From contig NZ_JACBYE010000007.1 of NCBI RefSeq assembly GCF_013415325.1, forward strand, positions 1-64,000: a stretch of 64,000 bases of DNA, read 5' to 3'. The notes under the pieces are model-generated. The model was given only the letters and a program-made list of their open reading frames with translations. It was not told the origin of the DNA and made no database searches. Shown piece by piece: positions 8,981 through 17,223 of the stretch. Source of the DNA: Sanguibacter inulinus. GTDB taxonomy: Bacteria > Actinomycetota > Actinomycetes > Actinomycetales > Cellulomonadaceae. Position numbers and translations under genes: made by a program. Positions within the stretch are counted from its first letter, which is position 1, and each line of letters begins with the position of its first letter.

Positions 8981-9672
8981 GTGCACCGACATCGGCAGGG
9001 GTGCTCGCCGAGATGACGGCGCTCCTGGTCCAGGACCGTGAGATCACCGACGTGGTCTCCAGGCTCACGCAGGAGTGCCTGCGCGTGCTGCCGGTCGACG
9101 CTGCAGCGATCTTGGTCAGCGAGCAGTCGACAGGGCTGCAGCTGCTCACGGCGACGTCGCACACGGCGACCCAGCTCGAGATCTACCAGGCCATGCACGA
9201 GAGCGGACCGTGCGTCGACACCATCGAGCTGGGCACGGCAGTGACGGCGGTCGGTGAAGACGAGATCGTCGGACGGTGGCCCGAGGTCGGGGCGGCCGTG
9301 GTCGCGGCGGGCTTCAGGTCCGTGCACGCCATCCCGCTCGCCTGGCGGGGGGACGCGATCGGCGGTCTCAACCTCTTCGGCCGCGGGCAGGACCCGTGGA
9401 GCGAGGAAGACCTCTCCGTCGCCCACAGCCTCGCCGACCTCGCGACGGTCGCGATCGCCCGGCCGGGCCTGGGGGAGACGAGCGCGATCCACGCGAGGAT
9501 CCGCGAGGCTCTCGAGGTCAGGGTGCGTATCGAGCAGGCGAAGGGCGTCCTCGCGCAGACCGAGCACCTCGACATGGACGCCGCCTACGACGCCCTCGTC
9601 GAGCGGGCCGCGACGCGCTCTCTCGGCGAGGTCGCGGACGCCGTGCTCCGTGAGGCGCAGCGGCGGGACTGA
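8977..9672 (+). CDS. GAF and ANTAR domain protein
   Basis: 231 residues. The GAF domain spans about residues 10-160 with the typical MHESGPCVDTIELGTAVTA and FRSVHAIPLAWRGDAIGGLN segments. The C-terminal ANTAR domain contains RIEQAKGVLAQ and SLGEVADAVL, the helices that recognise RNA hairpins. It is coupled to the upstream GAF-ANTAR gene by ATGA, and the two are co-translated. The ligand of the GAF domain is unknown; such proteins in actinomycetes often answer redox or stress signals (family knowledge, not seen here). Confidence 0.93.
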   Translation: MSAPTSAGVLAEMTALLVQDREITDVVSRLTQECLRVLPVDAAAILVSEQSTGLQLLTATSHTATQLEIYQAMHESGPCVDTIELGTAVTAVGEDEIVGRWPEVGAAVVAAGFRSVHAIPLAWRGDAIGGLNLFGRGQDPWSEEDLSVAHSLADLATVAIARPGLGETSAIHARIREALEVRVRIEQAKGVLAQTEHLDMDAAYDALVERAATRSLGEVADAVLREAQRRD

Positions 9673-9818
9673 GGACCCGGACGGCGGTCTCTTGGAAGGG
9701 GTGCTGCGGGGACGGTATCGTGGGCAGACTCGCGCTGGTCCGACGGACGTCCCGTCCCGGCGCAGGCCTCCGGTGGCCCAGGCACGTGCACCGGGACGGC
9801 CAGCCAGAGAGGATCCCG

Positions 9819-10631
9819 ATGAGCACCCAGGACCAGAGAGTCTCCGACGCGACGAGCCTCGACGCGACGAGCCTCGACGACACCTTCGACCGAGCCACCT
9901 CTGGCGACGTGGATCTCCCGGACCGGGTGGCCGCCGCCGCGAGGTTGCTCGCGGTCGAGCCGAGCGTCCAGGAGACGCTCGACGGGATCGTCGAGCTCGC
10001 CGTGAGCATGGTCCCCGGGTGCGCCGCAGCGGGGATCTCGCTCATCACCCGGCGCGAGATCACCACGGCCGCCGCGACCGACCAGGCGGTCCGCCTCGGA
10101 GACGAGATGCAGTACGAGCTCGACGAGGGCCCTTGCCTCGACGCCGTGCGGTCGGAAGAGGTCGTGCGGACCGACGACGTCGTCGCCGACTCACGCTGGC
10201 CTCGCTGGGGACCAGCCGTCTCCGAGCGTCTCGGGGTGCGGAGCATGCTCTGCCTCCAGCTCTACACGACCGAGACCAAGCACGGCGCGCTCAACCTCTA
10301 CGCCACGGAGCCAGGTGCCTTCAGCGCCGCCGACCAGGCGCTCGCGGGGACCTTCGCCGCTGTCGCCGCGGCAGCTCTCCAGGCGGCCCAGACCGAAGAA
10401 CAGCTCGAGTCGGCCGTCGCGAGCCGCACGCTCATCGGCCAGGCTCAGGGCGTGATCATGGAGCGTTACGGGCTCTCCGCGCCCAACGCCTTCTCGGTGC
10501 TCAGCCGGATCTCTCAGGACTCCAACACCAAGCTCGCCGACGTCGCGCAGCAGATCGTCGCGACGCGCCGCATCCCGGGCATCGACACGTCCTCGAGCGC
10601 CCCCGGCGGCTCCGCACCAGAGAAGAGCTGA
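9819..10631 (+). CDS. GAF and ANTAR domain protein with N-terminal repeat
   Basis: 270 residues, third GAF-ANTAR protein in a row. The start ATG 9819 has an AGAGG site 6 nt upstream. Residues about 11-20 contain a tandem DATSL repeat from a duplicated 15-bp DNA unit. The GAF domain (about 45-190) shows QYELDEGPCLDAVRSEEVVR and LGVRSMLCLQLY. The ANTAR domain (about 205-260) contains LIGQAQGVIMERYG and KLADVAQQIV. A 146-bp gap separates it from the previous pair, so it may have its own promoter. It converges with a small gene of unknown function. Confidence 0.93.
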   Translation: MSTQDQRVSDATSLDATSLDDTFDRATSGDVDLPDRVAAAARLLAVEPSVQETLDGIVELAVSMVPGCAAAGISLITRREITTAAATDQAVRLGDEMQYELDEGPCLDAVRSEEVVRTDDVVADSRWPRWGPAVSERLGVRSMLCLQLYTTETKHGALNLYATEPGAFSAADQALAGTFAAVAAAALQAAQTEEQLESAVASRTLIGQAQGVIMERYGLSAPNAFSVLSRISQDSNTKLADVAQQIVATRRIPGIDTSSSAPGGSAPEKS

Positions 10632-10657
10632 CGGCGCCGCCTCCGGGTGGGAGCTCG

Positions 10658-11116
10658 TCAGATCGCCGGTTCTGGCGTGCCGGACGTCGCCTGCCGGGAG
10701 TAGTCCTCGTGGACGACGTCGTGGTCGTCCAGGCCTGCGACGAGCGAACGGGTCAGCTCGATCCAGTCCTCGAGGCTGATGGCGGTCACCAGGGCCAGGA
10801 GGTCGGGCAGCGCCCCCGGGGCGATGTCCTCACGGACGAGGGGGCGCAAGGACCCCTCGCAGCTCCACGAGGCGATGAGGCTGCCCGGGCGGGTCTTGCT
10901 CCTGACGAGGGCCGGCCGGATCGAGCTGTGGACCAGGTCGTGACGGATCGCGGGCATGGTGTGGGCGTGGTCCCAGGTGAGCCAGGCGCGCCTGAACGAC
11001 TGCTTGACGCTGTCCCAGTCTGCGGTGATCTCGGTGATGCCGAGGGCGCGGCAACCGACGGCGAGACCCTGCTGGAGGGCGTTCTGCTGGGTGGACTCGT
11101 TCATGGCGACAGGCAT
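10658..11116 (-). CDS. Hypothetical protein, 152 residues
   Basis: Not recognised. A soluble, Trp- and His-containing protein without signal peptide or membrane helix; segments such as RRAWLTWDHAHTMPAIRHDL and SLEDWIELTRSLVAGLDDHD look helical. The start at 11116 (MPVAMNES) has a GGAGG site 9 nt upstream, which supports a real gene; Met5 is an alternative. It stands alone on the minus strand between ANTAR genes, converging with the 9819-10631 gene. It may belong to the same signalling island, but nothing in the sequence shows a function. Confidence 0.65.
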   Translation of the reverse strand: MPVAMNESTQQNALQQGLAVGCRALGITEITADWDSVKQSFRRAWLTWDHAHTMPAIRHDLVHSSIRPALVRSKTRPGSLIASWSCEGSLRPLVREDIAPGALPDLLALVTAISLEDWIELTRSLVAGLDDHDVVHEDYSRQATSGTPEPAI

Positions 11117-11269
11117 GACGGCGGACCTCCGGTGAGGGTGGTGTCCGAGCCGCCTGCTAGACCCGTGCTCTGACGCTACACGCCCGCGCGCGCGGGCGCA
11201 CCGCGAGCGGCCCGGCCGTGCTGGACGGTGTCTGTGCTGCTCAGAGCGCCACAGACCACCGGGACACGG

Positions 11270-12019
11270 TCAGACGTCGGGGTCGCCCGCGGGCGTCGCG
11301 AGCTCCCGCCTGGGGTCGACCCGGGCGAGGTGCTTGCGTACGTCGTCGAGCAGCGGGACCGAGGGGGTCGTGAGGAACCCGGAGACGAGGTGGTCGGCGA
11401 CCTCGCGCAGCGGGGTGTTGGAGTCGTTGGAGAACCGTCGCAGCACCGCGAAGGCCTCGTCGCCCGAGACCCCGAGCGCGGCCATGACGATGCCCTTGGC
11501 CTGCTCGATCGTCGACCGGCTCAACGACGAGGCGAGGATCGACGCCGTCGCCTCGCGCTGGACGGCCTCGCGGTAGCTGTCGGTGAGGTCGACGAAGTAG
11601 CCCTCGAGCGTCGTCGTACCGTGGCCGCCCTCGTCGGTGCCGCCCTCGCGCCGCCCGCTCCCGACGATGCCCAGCACGCGGTTCGAGCCACGGGCGTCGA
11701 GCATCCTGTAGACGCAGCTGAAGGGAGTGGGGCCCGCTGCGGCCTCGCGCAGCAGTCCCACAAGGTGCGCTGAGTCCTCGGGGTGCTTGTGCGAGACGAT
11801 GAGATCGGTCGACGGGACGACGTCGCCCGGGTCGAAGCCGTGCATGAGGTAGACCTCGTCCGACCACGTCCACCGCTCGGCGGGGAGCTCGAGCCGGAAC
11901 GTGCCGGCAAGCTGACGGTCGGTCTCTGGGGCCGCTGGGACCGCTGGGACCTCGACGGGACCCTCGGTGCTGGGGGGTGCGTCCGGCGACTCGCGCCTGC
12001 TGGTCGGACGGGCGTGCAT
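11270..12019 (-). CDS. PAS and ANTAR domain protein
   Basis: 249 residues. A disordered, Pro-rich leader (1-40) precedes a PAS_3-like domain (about 45-155: WTWSDEVYLMHGFDPGDVV, HPEDSAHL, FSCVYRMLDARGSNRVLGI). A C-terminal ANTAR domain follows (RSTIEQAKGIVMAALGVSGD ... PLREVADHLV). The start at 12019 is set by an AGGAG site 7 nt upstream, so the longer in-frame extension is rejected. It is the fourth ANTAR protein within 4 kb and likely an RNA-binding antiterminator using a PAS rather than GAF sensor. Its cofactor is unknown. Confidence 0.92.
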   Translation of the reverse strand: MHARPTSRRESPDAPPSTEGPVEVPAVPAAPETDRQLAGTFRLELPAERWTWSDEVYLMHGFDPGDVVPSTDLIVSHKHPEDSAHLVGLLREAAAGPTPFSCVYRMLDARGSNRVLGIVGSGRREGGTDEGGHGTTTLEGYFVDLTDSYREAVQREATASILASSLSRSTIEQAKGIVMAALGVSGDEAFAVLRRFSNDSNTPLREVADHLVSGFLTTPSVPLLDDVRKHLARVDPRRELATPAGDPDV

Positions 12020-12180
12020 GACAGTGCTCCTCAGACTTCTCACTCTGACGGCCACTGCCCGACCGGTGACCAATCATAGACGAGGACGAGGGCTGCGACG
12101 CCACGACCTGGGGGTCTGGTCATGGGGTCGAGCGCGGCACGCTCGGGCGTGGCACGACCGGGCAGCACGACCGAGCATGG

Positions 12181-13170
12181 TCAGGAGGTCGTGCGCGCGC
12201 GTGCCGTCGCGATCCGGACGGCAGACGCCATGCCGCCGTCACCGAAGGTCACCGGGCCGACCTCTGCGGACGGGTCGGCGACCACGAGGTCTTCCCACGC
12301 GGCGAGCCGCGCCGTCGAGATCGCCTCGAGCCCGAGGAGCACTGCCTCGAGGTGCGCGGCGAAGGTGTCCCGGTGGTTCGCGACCACCTGGGCGTAGCGG
12401 GCGACGCGTGCCTCCATGCTGCGCACGTTCGCGGAGGTCGGGTGGGTGCGGTAGCGCAGCAGCGGCTCGCGGACGACCTCGACCCGGGTGCCGGGTCGGC
12501 GCAGCAGCCTGAGGTAGAAGTCCCAGTCTTCGAAGCCCTGGGTCATCGTCTCGTCGTACCCGCCGGCCCGCTGCCAGTCCTCGCGGCGGAGCAGGAGGGA
12601 GGCCGGCGCGGCGTTCCTGGGCAGGAAGGCCTCGACGGAGCCGCCTGCAGGCTCGACGACCCCTGCGGCGACCCCGAACATCGAGAGCCAGGACGAGGCG
12701 GCGACGACGTCGTGGTCCTGGACCAGCGCGGCGAGGGTCGACGCGACGAAGGTGGGCTCCCACAGGTCGTCTCCGTCGAGCACGGCGACGACCTCGGTGC
12801 TCAGCGCTGCGATCCCGGCGTTGCGGGCGGCTGACACGCCGGAGTTCGCCTGGCGCAGGACCCTGACTGTCGGCGAGCCGTGCGTCTGCGCGCCGAGATC
12901 GTCGAGGGCGGCGACGCTGTCGGGGTCGGTCGACCCGTCGTCGACGACCACGACCTCGCTGACCGGGTGGGTCTGGGCGAGGATCGAGCCGACAGCCTCG
13001 CAGATCTGCCGTCCCTGGTCGAAGGCTGTGACGACGACCCCGACGGAAGGTCCTGCCGCGCCGCTCCGGGGGGCGTCGTGGGAAAGCCGTTCGTCACGGA
13101 GGAGAGGGGCGGCGCGGTCGAGGCGGGCGCCGCCGTGGTGGGACTCGCGGTCGTGCTCCGGGGTGCTCAC
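12181..13170 (-). CDS. Glycosyltransferase family 2 protein
   Basis: 329 residues. A GT-A fold starts at about residue 43 (VGVVVTAFDQGRQICEAVGS), then VVVVDDGSTD (nucleotide-sugar Asp), ANSGVSAARNAGI and the metal-binding motif VAVLDGDDLWEP (DxD-like). Next come the acceptor-side GFEDWDFYLRL and the basic RYRTHPTSANVRS segment. No membrane helix is seen, so it is probably a cytoplasmic or peripheral enzyme adding sugar to an envelope glycan or lipid. A 16-bp gap separates it from the small CxxC protein upstream, so the two may be cotranscribed. Donor and acceptor cannot be told. Confidence 0.9.
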   Translation of the reverse strand: MSTPEHDRESHHGGARLDRAAPLLRDERLSHDAPRSGAAGPSVGVVVTAFDQGRQICEAVGSILAQTHPVSEVVVVDDGSTDPDSVAALDDLGAQTHGSPTVRVLRQANSGVSAARNAGIAALSTEVVAVLDGDDLWEPTFVASTLAALVQDHDVVAASSWLSMFGVAAGVVEPAGGSVEAFLPRNAAPASLLLRREDWQRAGGYDETMTQGFEDWDFYLRLLRRPGTRVEVVREPLLRYRTHPTSANVRSMEARVARYAQVVANHRDTFAAHLEAVLLGLEAISTARLAAWEDLVVADPSAEVGPVTFGDGGMASAVRIATARARTTS

Positions 13171-13186
13171 GCGGGTGCCGTCCGGG

Positions 13187-13336
13187 TCAGGCGCTGGCGG
13201 AGTGCCCGGACCCGGGCTCGTCGTGCCCGGGGCACCTGTCAGCCTGCGCGACGTGCTCCATGACCTCGTCGACGTGGAGGCCGCACCCGGCCCAGGTGGT
13301 CTTGCCGCAGCGTGCGCACGTCACCGGCTGACACAT
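13187..13336 (-). CDS. Small CxxC zinc-ribbon-like protein, 49 residues
   Basis: Starts MCQPVTCARCGKTTWAGCGQ-like (here ...TTWAGCGLHVDEVM) and ends with a CPGH segment. The four to five cysteines plus His suggest a single metal site. This is a short protein type common in actinobacteria, of unknown role (recognised by pattern; family knowledge). The start at 13336 is the only Met before the CxxC core. It sits directly upstream of the glycosyltransferase gene on the same strand. Confidence 0.75.
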   Translation of the reverse strand: MCQPVTCARCGKTTWAGCGLHVDEVMEHVAQADRCPGHDEPGSGHSASA

Positions 13337-13467
13337 GAGGGTCCTCGTCCTTCGTGATGGGGTGTGGGCTGCGAGAGGTGAGCCCTCACCAGTGTGCCTG
13401 AGTCGGACAGAGCTCGTGGACGCTGCGCTCGTCAGGGCGGTCCTCGTCGCGGCGTCGGCCGGCGACG

Positions 13468-14997
13468 CTAGACCAGGTCGCGCCTGACGACCAGCAGGCA
13501 GGCGTCGTCGCGGCGCAGACCGGCCTCCACGCATCGCTCGAGCACGAGGTCGGCGAGAGCCTCGACGCCGAGGGACGCACCCTCGGTGAGGGCGTCGGCG
13601 AGCCGCCGCGCGCTCGTGGCCGGGTCTTCGCCGCGGCGCTCGACGAGTCCGTCGGTGTGCAGCAAGAGGGTCTGCCCTGGCTCGAGGACCACCTCGGCAG
13701 GGTTGTAGGTCGCGTCGGGCAGGGCGCCCAGCATGGGGCCGCGGGCGTCGCGGAGGGTGCGGACGGTCCCGTCAGGGCTGAGGACCAAGGGGTAGGGGTG
13801 ACCGGCGCGCGCGTACCTGACCAGGCCGTCCTCGATCGAGACGCTCACGACGGCCGCAGTGGCCATCGCCTCACGAGTAGCACCGAGCAGCCTGTCCAGG
13901 TGGGCGAGCGCGTGGTCGGGGGAGTGCCCCTCGTGGACGTAGGCGCGCAGCGCCGAGCTGGCGCGAGCCATCGCACCGATCGCCTCCACACCGTGCCCGA
14001 CGACGTCACCGATGCTCGCCACGAGCTGACCGTGAGCCGTGCGGGTCACGTCGTACCAGTCTCCGCCGAGACCGACCTCGGAGTCGGCCGGCAGGTGCCG
14101 GATCGTCACCGTGTACCCGGCGGCCGAGGGCAGGACCGTCGGCTGGAGCGTGTCCTGCATCTCGTGGAGGGCGCGGCTGAGCCTGAGCGTCGTGGCGGCG
14201 AGCTCGTCCTGGAGCGCACGCAGGCGGCTGACGTCGCGGGCGATGGCCGCGACCCCGAGGACGGGCCCGTCGCCTGTGCGGACCGGGAAGAACGACTCGA
14301 GCCAGGTGTGCACCACCCCGGGCTCGGCGGGGGTGGACCCGACGATCTCGGCGTCCCGGATGGGCTCGCCACCCGCGAGGACCGAGCGCAGGAGCGGTTC
14401 GGCGCCCTCGCGGAGGTCGGGCAGGAGCTCGAAGACGTGCGCGCCGTCGTGCTCGGCGACCGTGAAGCCGTTCATCGCGGCGAGCTCGCGGTTGACCCGG
14501 ACGAAGCGCAGGTCTGTGCCGATGAAGGCGAAGCCGACGGGGGCGTCCTCGAGGAGGGTCGAGACGATCGCGGCCTCGGACCAGGCGAGGTGCTTGAGGC
14601 GTTCGTCGCCCGACAGGTCGACGACGACGGCGACCCACCGGAGCGGGCCGCGGCCTGTCGCGACGAGGACGGCGAGCGTCGGGACGCCGACGCCGTCGGG
14701 GCGCAAGAGCTCTTTGACGACGACGGTGCTGCCGTCCTGGCGCAGGTGCTCGAAGGCCGCGGCGTCGCGCTCGGCGTCGGCCGGACGGCCCGCGTCCATC
14801 CAGGAGAGCCCTGCGGCGAGGTCGTCCCGGGTGCGACCGAAGATGCGGAGCATCTCGTCGTTGGCCTCGAGGACCTTGTCGACGGACCCCGTCGCGACAC
14901 CGACGGTCGACGAGCCGAACAGCGCGACCATCTGCTCGGCGCGCGCCTCGAGACTCTGGGCCCCCGGGAAGTTCTCCACACCGGAAGAGTGGCACAT
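13468..14997 (-). CDS. PAS-PAS-PP2C (SpoIIE/RsbU-type) serine phosphatase
   Basis: 509 residues. Two PAS domains (about 20-125 with LFGSSTVGVATGSVD; about 140-260 with PVGFAFIGTDLRFVRVNREL) lead into a PP2C/SpoIIE phosphatase domain (about 285-505). Key motifs of the latter are GGDWYDV, GDVVGHGVEA and LLLHTDGLVERRG, which carry the metal-binding Asp residues. Such proteins dephosphorylate anti-sigma-factor antagonists in partner-switching stress pathways (family knowledge). No anti-sigma or STAS gene is adjacent. The assigned start lacks a clear ribosome site; a GTG six codons in is an alternative. Its location next to four ANTAR genes suggests one signalling island. Confidence 0.92.
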   Translation of the reverse strand: MCHSSGVENFPGAQSLEARAEQMVALFGSSTVGVATGSVDKVLEANDEMLRIFGRTRDDLAAGLSWMDAGRPADAERDAAAFEHLRQDGSTVVVKELLRPDGVGVPTLAVLVATGRGPLRWVAVVVDLSGDERLKHLAWSEAAIVSTLLEDAPVGFAFIGTDLRFVRVNRELAAMNGFTVAEHDGAHVFELLPDLREGAEPLLRSVLAGGEPIRDAEIVGSTPAEPGVVHTWLESFFPVRTGDGPVLGVAAIARDVSRLRALQDELAATTLRLSRALHEMQDTLQPTVLPSAAGYTVTIRHLPADSEVGLGGDWYDVTRTAHGQLVASIGDVVGHGVEAIGAMARASSALRAYVHEGHSPDHALAHLDRLLGATREAMATAAVVSVSIEDGLVRYARAGHPYPLVLSPDGTVRTLRDARGPMLGALPDATYNPAEVVLEPGQTLLLHTDGLVERRGEDPATSARRLADALTEGASLGVEALADLVLERCVEAGLRRDDACLLVVRRDLV

Positions 14998-15043
14998 CCC
15001 GCGGCCTGGGCCGCGCAGGCATGCTGGGGACGAGCCGAAGACG

Positions 15044-15081
15044 ACGCGGGTTCCTGCGCCCTGGGGCCCAGGAACCCGCGT
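15044..15081. terminator. Hairpin terminator of the MarR-MATE operon
   Basis: Perfect 13-bp inverted repeat ACGCGGGTTCCTG / CAGGAACCCGCGT with a 12-nt loop, 40 bp past the stop of the minus-strand MATE gene and ahead of the phosphatase gene. Confidence 0.65.
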
Positions 15082-15120
15082 GCCAGAGGTCTCCGGGGGT
15101 GCGTGCGGGGAGGCTCCCGG

Positions 15121-16539
15121 CTACGCCTCGGCCTGCTCGAGCGCGGCCTCGGCGCGCTCTTCGCTGCCCTCGGCGAGGCCTCGGTCGATCGACCTGCGGT
15201 AGGCCACCCAGAGCACGACGCCCAGCACGAGGACCATCCCCTCCGACACCGTCAGCGACCAGATGATCCCCGGCAGCCCGAACCACAGGTTGCCGAGCAG
15301 GACGACAGGGATGAACAGCACGCCCTGCGACGTCGACATGACGATCGCCGGGACGGCCCGCCCGGTCGCCTGGAACAGCGAGGTGAGCAGCCCCGTGAAG
15401 CCGTTGACGATCATCGCGACCACCTGGGCCGTGAGGACCGTGACGCCGATCGCGAGGACCGCCCTGTCGGCGGTGAAGGCGGAGACGAGCTGCTCGCGCA
15501 GCAGGAGGGCCACCGTCGCGGCGACGAGCACGAGCCCGCCGACGGTCAGCGCGGAGACGCGCACGGCCTTCCTGAGGCGCTCGCGGTCGCCCTTGCCGTA
15601 GGCATAGGCGAAGAGCGGCAGGACGCCGAGGGTCACGCCCATCACCAGGAACTCCGGGACCTGCGCGATGCGCACGGCGACACCCATCGCAGCGAGGGCG
15701 TCGTCACCGTAGGCCGAGGCGAGGTTGTTGAGGACCAGTGCCGTGACCACGAGGAAGGACGCCTGGAACAGCTCGCTGACCCCGACGCCGAAGACCGGCC
15801 GCAGCACTGCGGGGGAGAGCGTGAACCAGCGCGGTGCCAGGCTGGTGTGCTCGCTGTGCCTGTGCAGCCAGAGGCCGAGGTACCCGACGAGCCCGAGGTT
15901 GGACAGGCCCGTCGCGAGCGCCGCACCGCCGACCCCGAGGTCGAGAACGAGGATGAAGAGGACGTCGAGCACGACGTTGAGGACCGTCGACAGGATCAGC
16001 CCTGTCATCACCTGGCGTGCTGCGCCCTCGGCTCTGACGAGCTGTTCGAGGCAGAAGGCCGCCGTGAGGACCGGCACGAAGGCGAGCATCACCCCGACGA
16101 AGGCCCGCGTCGCCGGGGCGGCCGTCGCGTCAGCGCCGAGCAGCGTGACGAGCGGGTCGAGGAGCAGCAGGCCGAGACCTCCGACCACCGCCCCGGTCAG
16201 GACAGCTCCCCAGACGGCGAAGGACGAGACGTGCTTGATCTGCTGCGCGCTCGCCGGGTCGTGCTCTGCGGCTCCGAGCAGCCGCGAGACGAGAGCCCCG
16301 CCGCCGACGCCGAAGACGCCGCCGACAGCCATGACGAGGGCGAGGACAGGGGCGCCGAGCGTCACGGCGGCGAGGAGGGCGCTGTCGTGCAGGGAGCCGA
16401 TGAACCCGGCGTTGACGACGTTGTAGACGGCGCTGACGATCATCGCCGCCGCCATGGGGATGCACAGGTGCACGAGTGCACGCAGGACCGGTGCTGTCGA
16501 GAGGTACCAGCGGTTGCTGGTGGGGGTGTCGGTGCTCAT
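15121..16539 (-). CDS. MATE family efflux transporter
   Basis: 472 residues, about 12 membrane helices in two homologous halves, fitting a MATE (MatE) antiporter of drugs or cationic metabolites. Typical segments are LCIPMAAAMIVSAVYNVVNAG in helix 1 and GGVFGVGGGALVSRLLG in helix 2. The start at 16539 (MSTDTPTSN) is chosen for an AAGAGG site about 6 nt upstream rather than the longer frame. It lies 168 bp downstream of a MarR regulator on the same strand, an arrangement usual for inducible efflux. A strong terminator follows. Substrate unknown. Confidence 0.93.
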   Translation of the reverse strand: MSTDTPTSNRWYLSTAPVLRALVHLCIPMAAAMIVSAVYNVVNAGFIGSLHDSALLAAVTLGAPVLALVMAVGGVFGVGGGALVSRLLGAAEHDPASAQQIKHVSSFAVWGAVLTGAVVGGLGLLLLDPLVTLLGADATAAPATRAFVGVMLAFVPVLTAAFCLEQLVRAEGAARQVMTGLILSTVLNVVLDVLFILVLDLGVGGAALATGLSNLGLVGYLGLWLHRHSEHTSLAPRWFTLSPAVLRPVFGVGVSELFQASFLVVTALVLNNLASAYGDDALAAMGVAVRIAQVPEFLVMGVTLGVLPLFAYAYGKGDRERLRKAVRVSALTVGGLVLVAATVALLLREQLVSAFTADRAVLAIGVTVLTAQVVAMIVNGFTGLLTSLFQATGRAVPAIVMSTSQGVLFIPVVLLGNLWFGLPGIIWSLTVSEGMVLVLGVVLWVAYRRSIDRGLAEGSEERAEAALEQAEA

Positions 16540-16707
16540 GAGAGGCCTCTTCCTGGGCAGGCTCGAGCGCACGCCGACGAGCGCCGGCGCGGCGACGATG
16601 CATGTGGGGTCGGTGAGTCGGCGGCTCGCCCTCCCGAGGGATCAGGGCGCGCCGGAGAGAGGGTCGACCACGTCCGTCAGGACGGTCGCCCTAGGAGAGC
16701 CGCGGGG

Positions 16708-17160
16708 TCAGTCGCGCGTGGGGCGCGGCAGCTCGGCAGTGATCTTGGTCAGCAGGGTGTGCAGGGTCGTGCGTTCGTCCTCGTCGAGCGGCGCCAAGAT
16801 CTTCTCGTCGGCCGCGAGCAGGGCCTCGTCGAAACCAGCGATGAGATCTTCACCGGCTGGGGTGACGTAGACGCGCTTGCGACGCTCGTCGCCGTCTTCC
16901 GAGCGGCGCTCGACCAGACCGCGGCGCTCGAGACCCTGGAGCAGGCTCGACACGCTCGCCGCGCTCGTGCGGCTGACCGCGGCGATGTCCCGCTGGATGG
17001 CCCCGGGGGACCGTGCGAGATGACCGAGCACGAACCCCTGCGGATGGCTGAGGTCGCGCTCGCGGATCCATTCTTCAGCCGCCTTGCGCTGCGCCAGGCC
17101 GATCCAGCGGATCAGCTCGAGGCTCCGGTCGAAGCGGTTCTCGTCGGGGTCCATGCTCAT
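16708..17160 (-). CDS. MarR family transcriptional regulator
   Basis: About 150 residues: winged-helix fold with SHPQGFVLGHLARSPG, recognition region TSAASVSSLLQGLERRGLVE and the wing SEDGDERRKRVYVT. It probably represses itself and the downstream MATE gene. The upstream DNA carries a palindrome AGTTAGAGATCTAACT (17170-17185) between TTGACA (17185-17190) and TATTTT (17163-17168), spaced 17 bp. That promoter would start transcription near 17156, so a leaderless start at the second ATG (17154, MDPDENRF) is quite possible; 17160 is the first plausible ATG. Confidence 0.92.
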   Translation of the reverse strand: MSMDPDENRFDRSLELIRWIGLAQRKAAEEWIRERDLSHPQGFVLGHLARSPGAIQRDIAAVSRTSAASVSSLLQGLERRGLVERRSEDGDERRKRVYVTPAGEDLIAGFDEALLAADEKILAPLDEDERTTLHTLLTKITAELPRPTRD

Positions 17161-17162
17161 GA

Positions 17163-17190
17163 AAATAGTAGTTAGAGATCTAACTGTCAA
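17163..17190 (-). promoter_or_regulatory. Promoter with MarR operator
   Basis: TTGACA and TATTTT hexamers 17 bp apart enclose a 6-bp-arm palindrome AGTTAG-AGAT-CTAACT at 17170-17185. This AT-rich stretch is striking in a GC-rich window. It is probably the autoregulatory MarR site. Confidence 0.6.
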
Positions 17191-17223
17191 CCCTCGAACT
17201 ATTCTTGGTGGGCTGCTGCCCGG

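Noticed and set aside
13657-17175. Very long plus-strand open frame over the phosphatase, MATE and MarR genes
   Set aside because: It is antisense to three well-supported genes, has low-complexity Arg/Glu/Gly-rich translation and no domain; a by-product of high GC.
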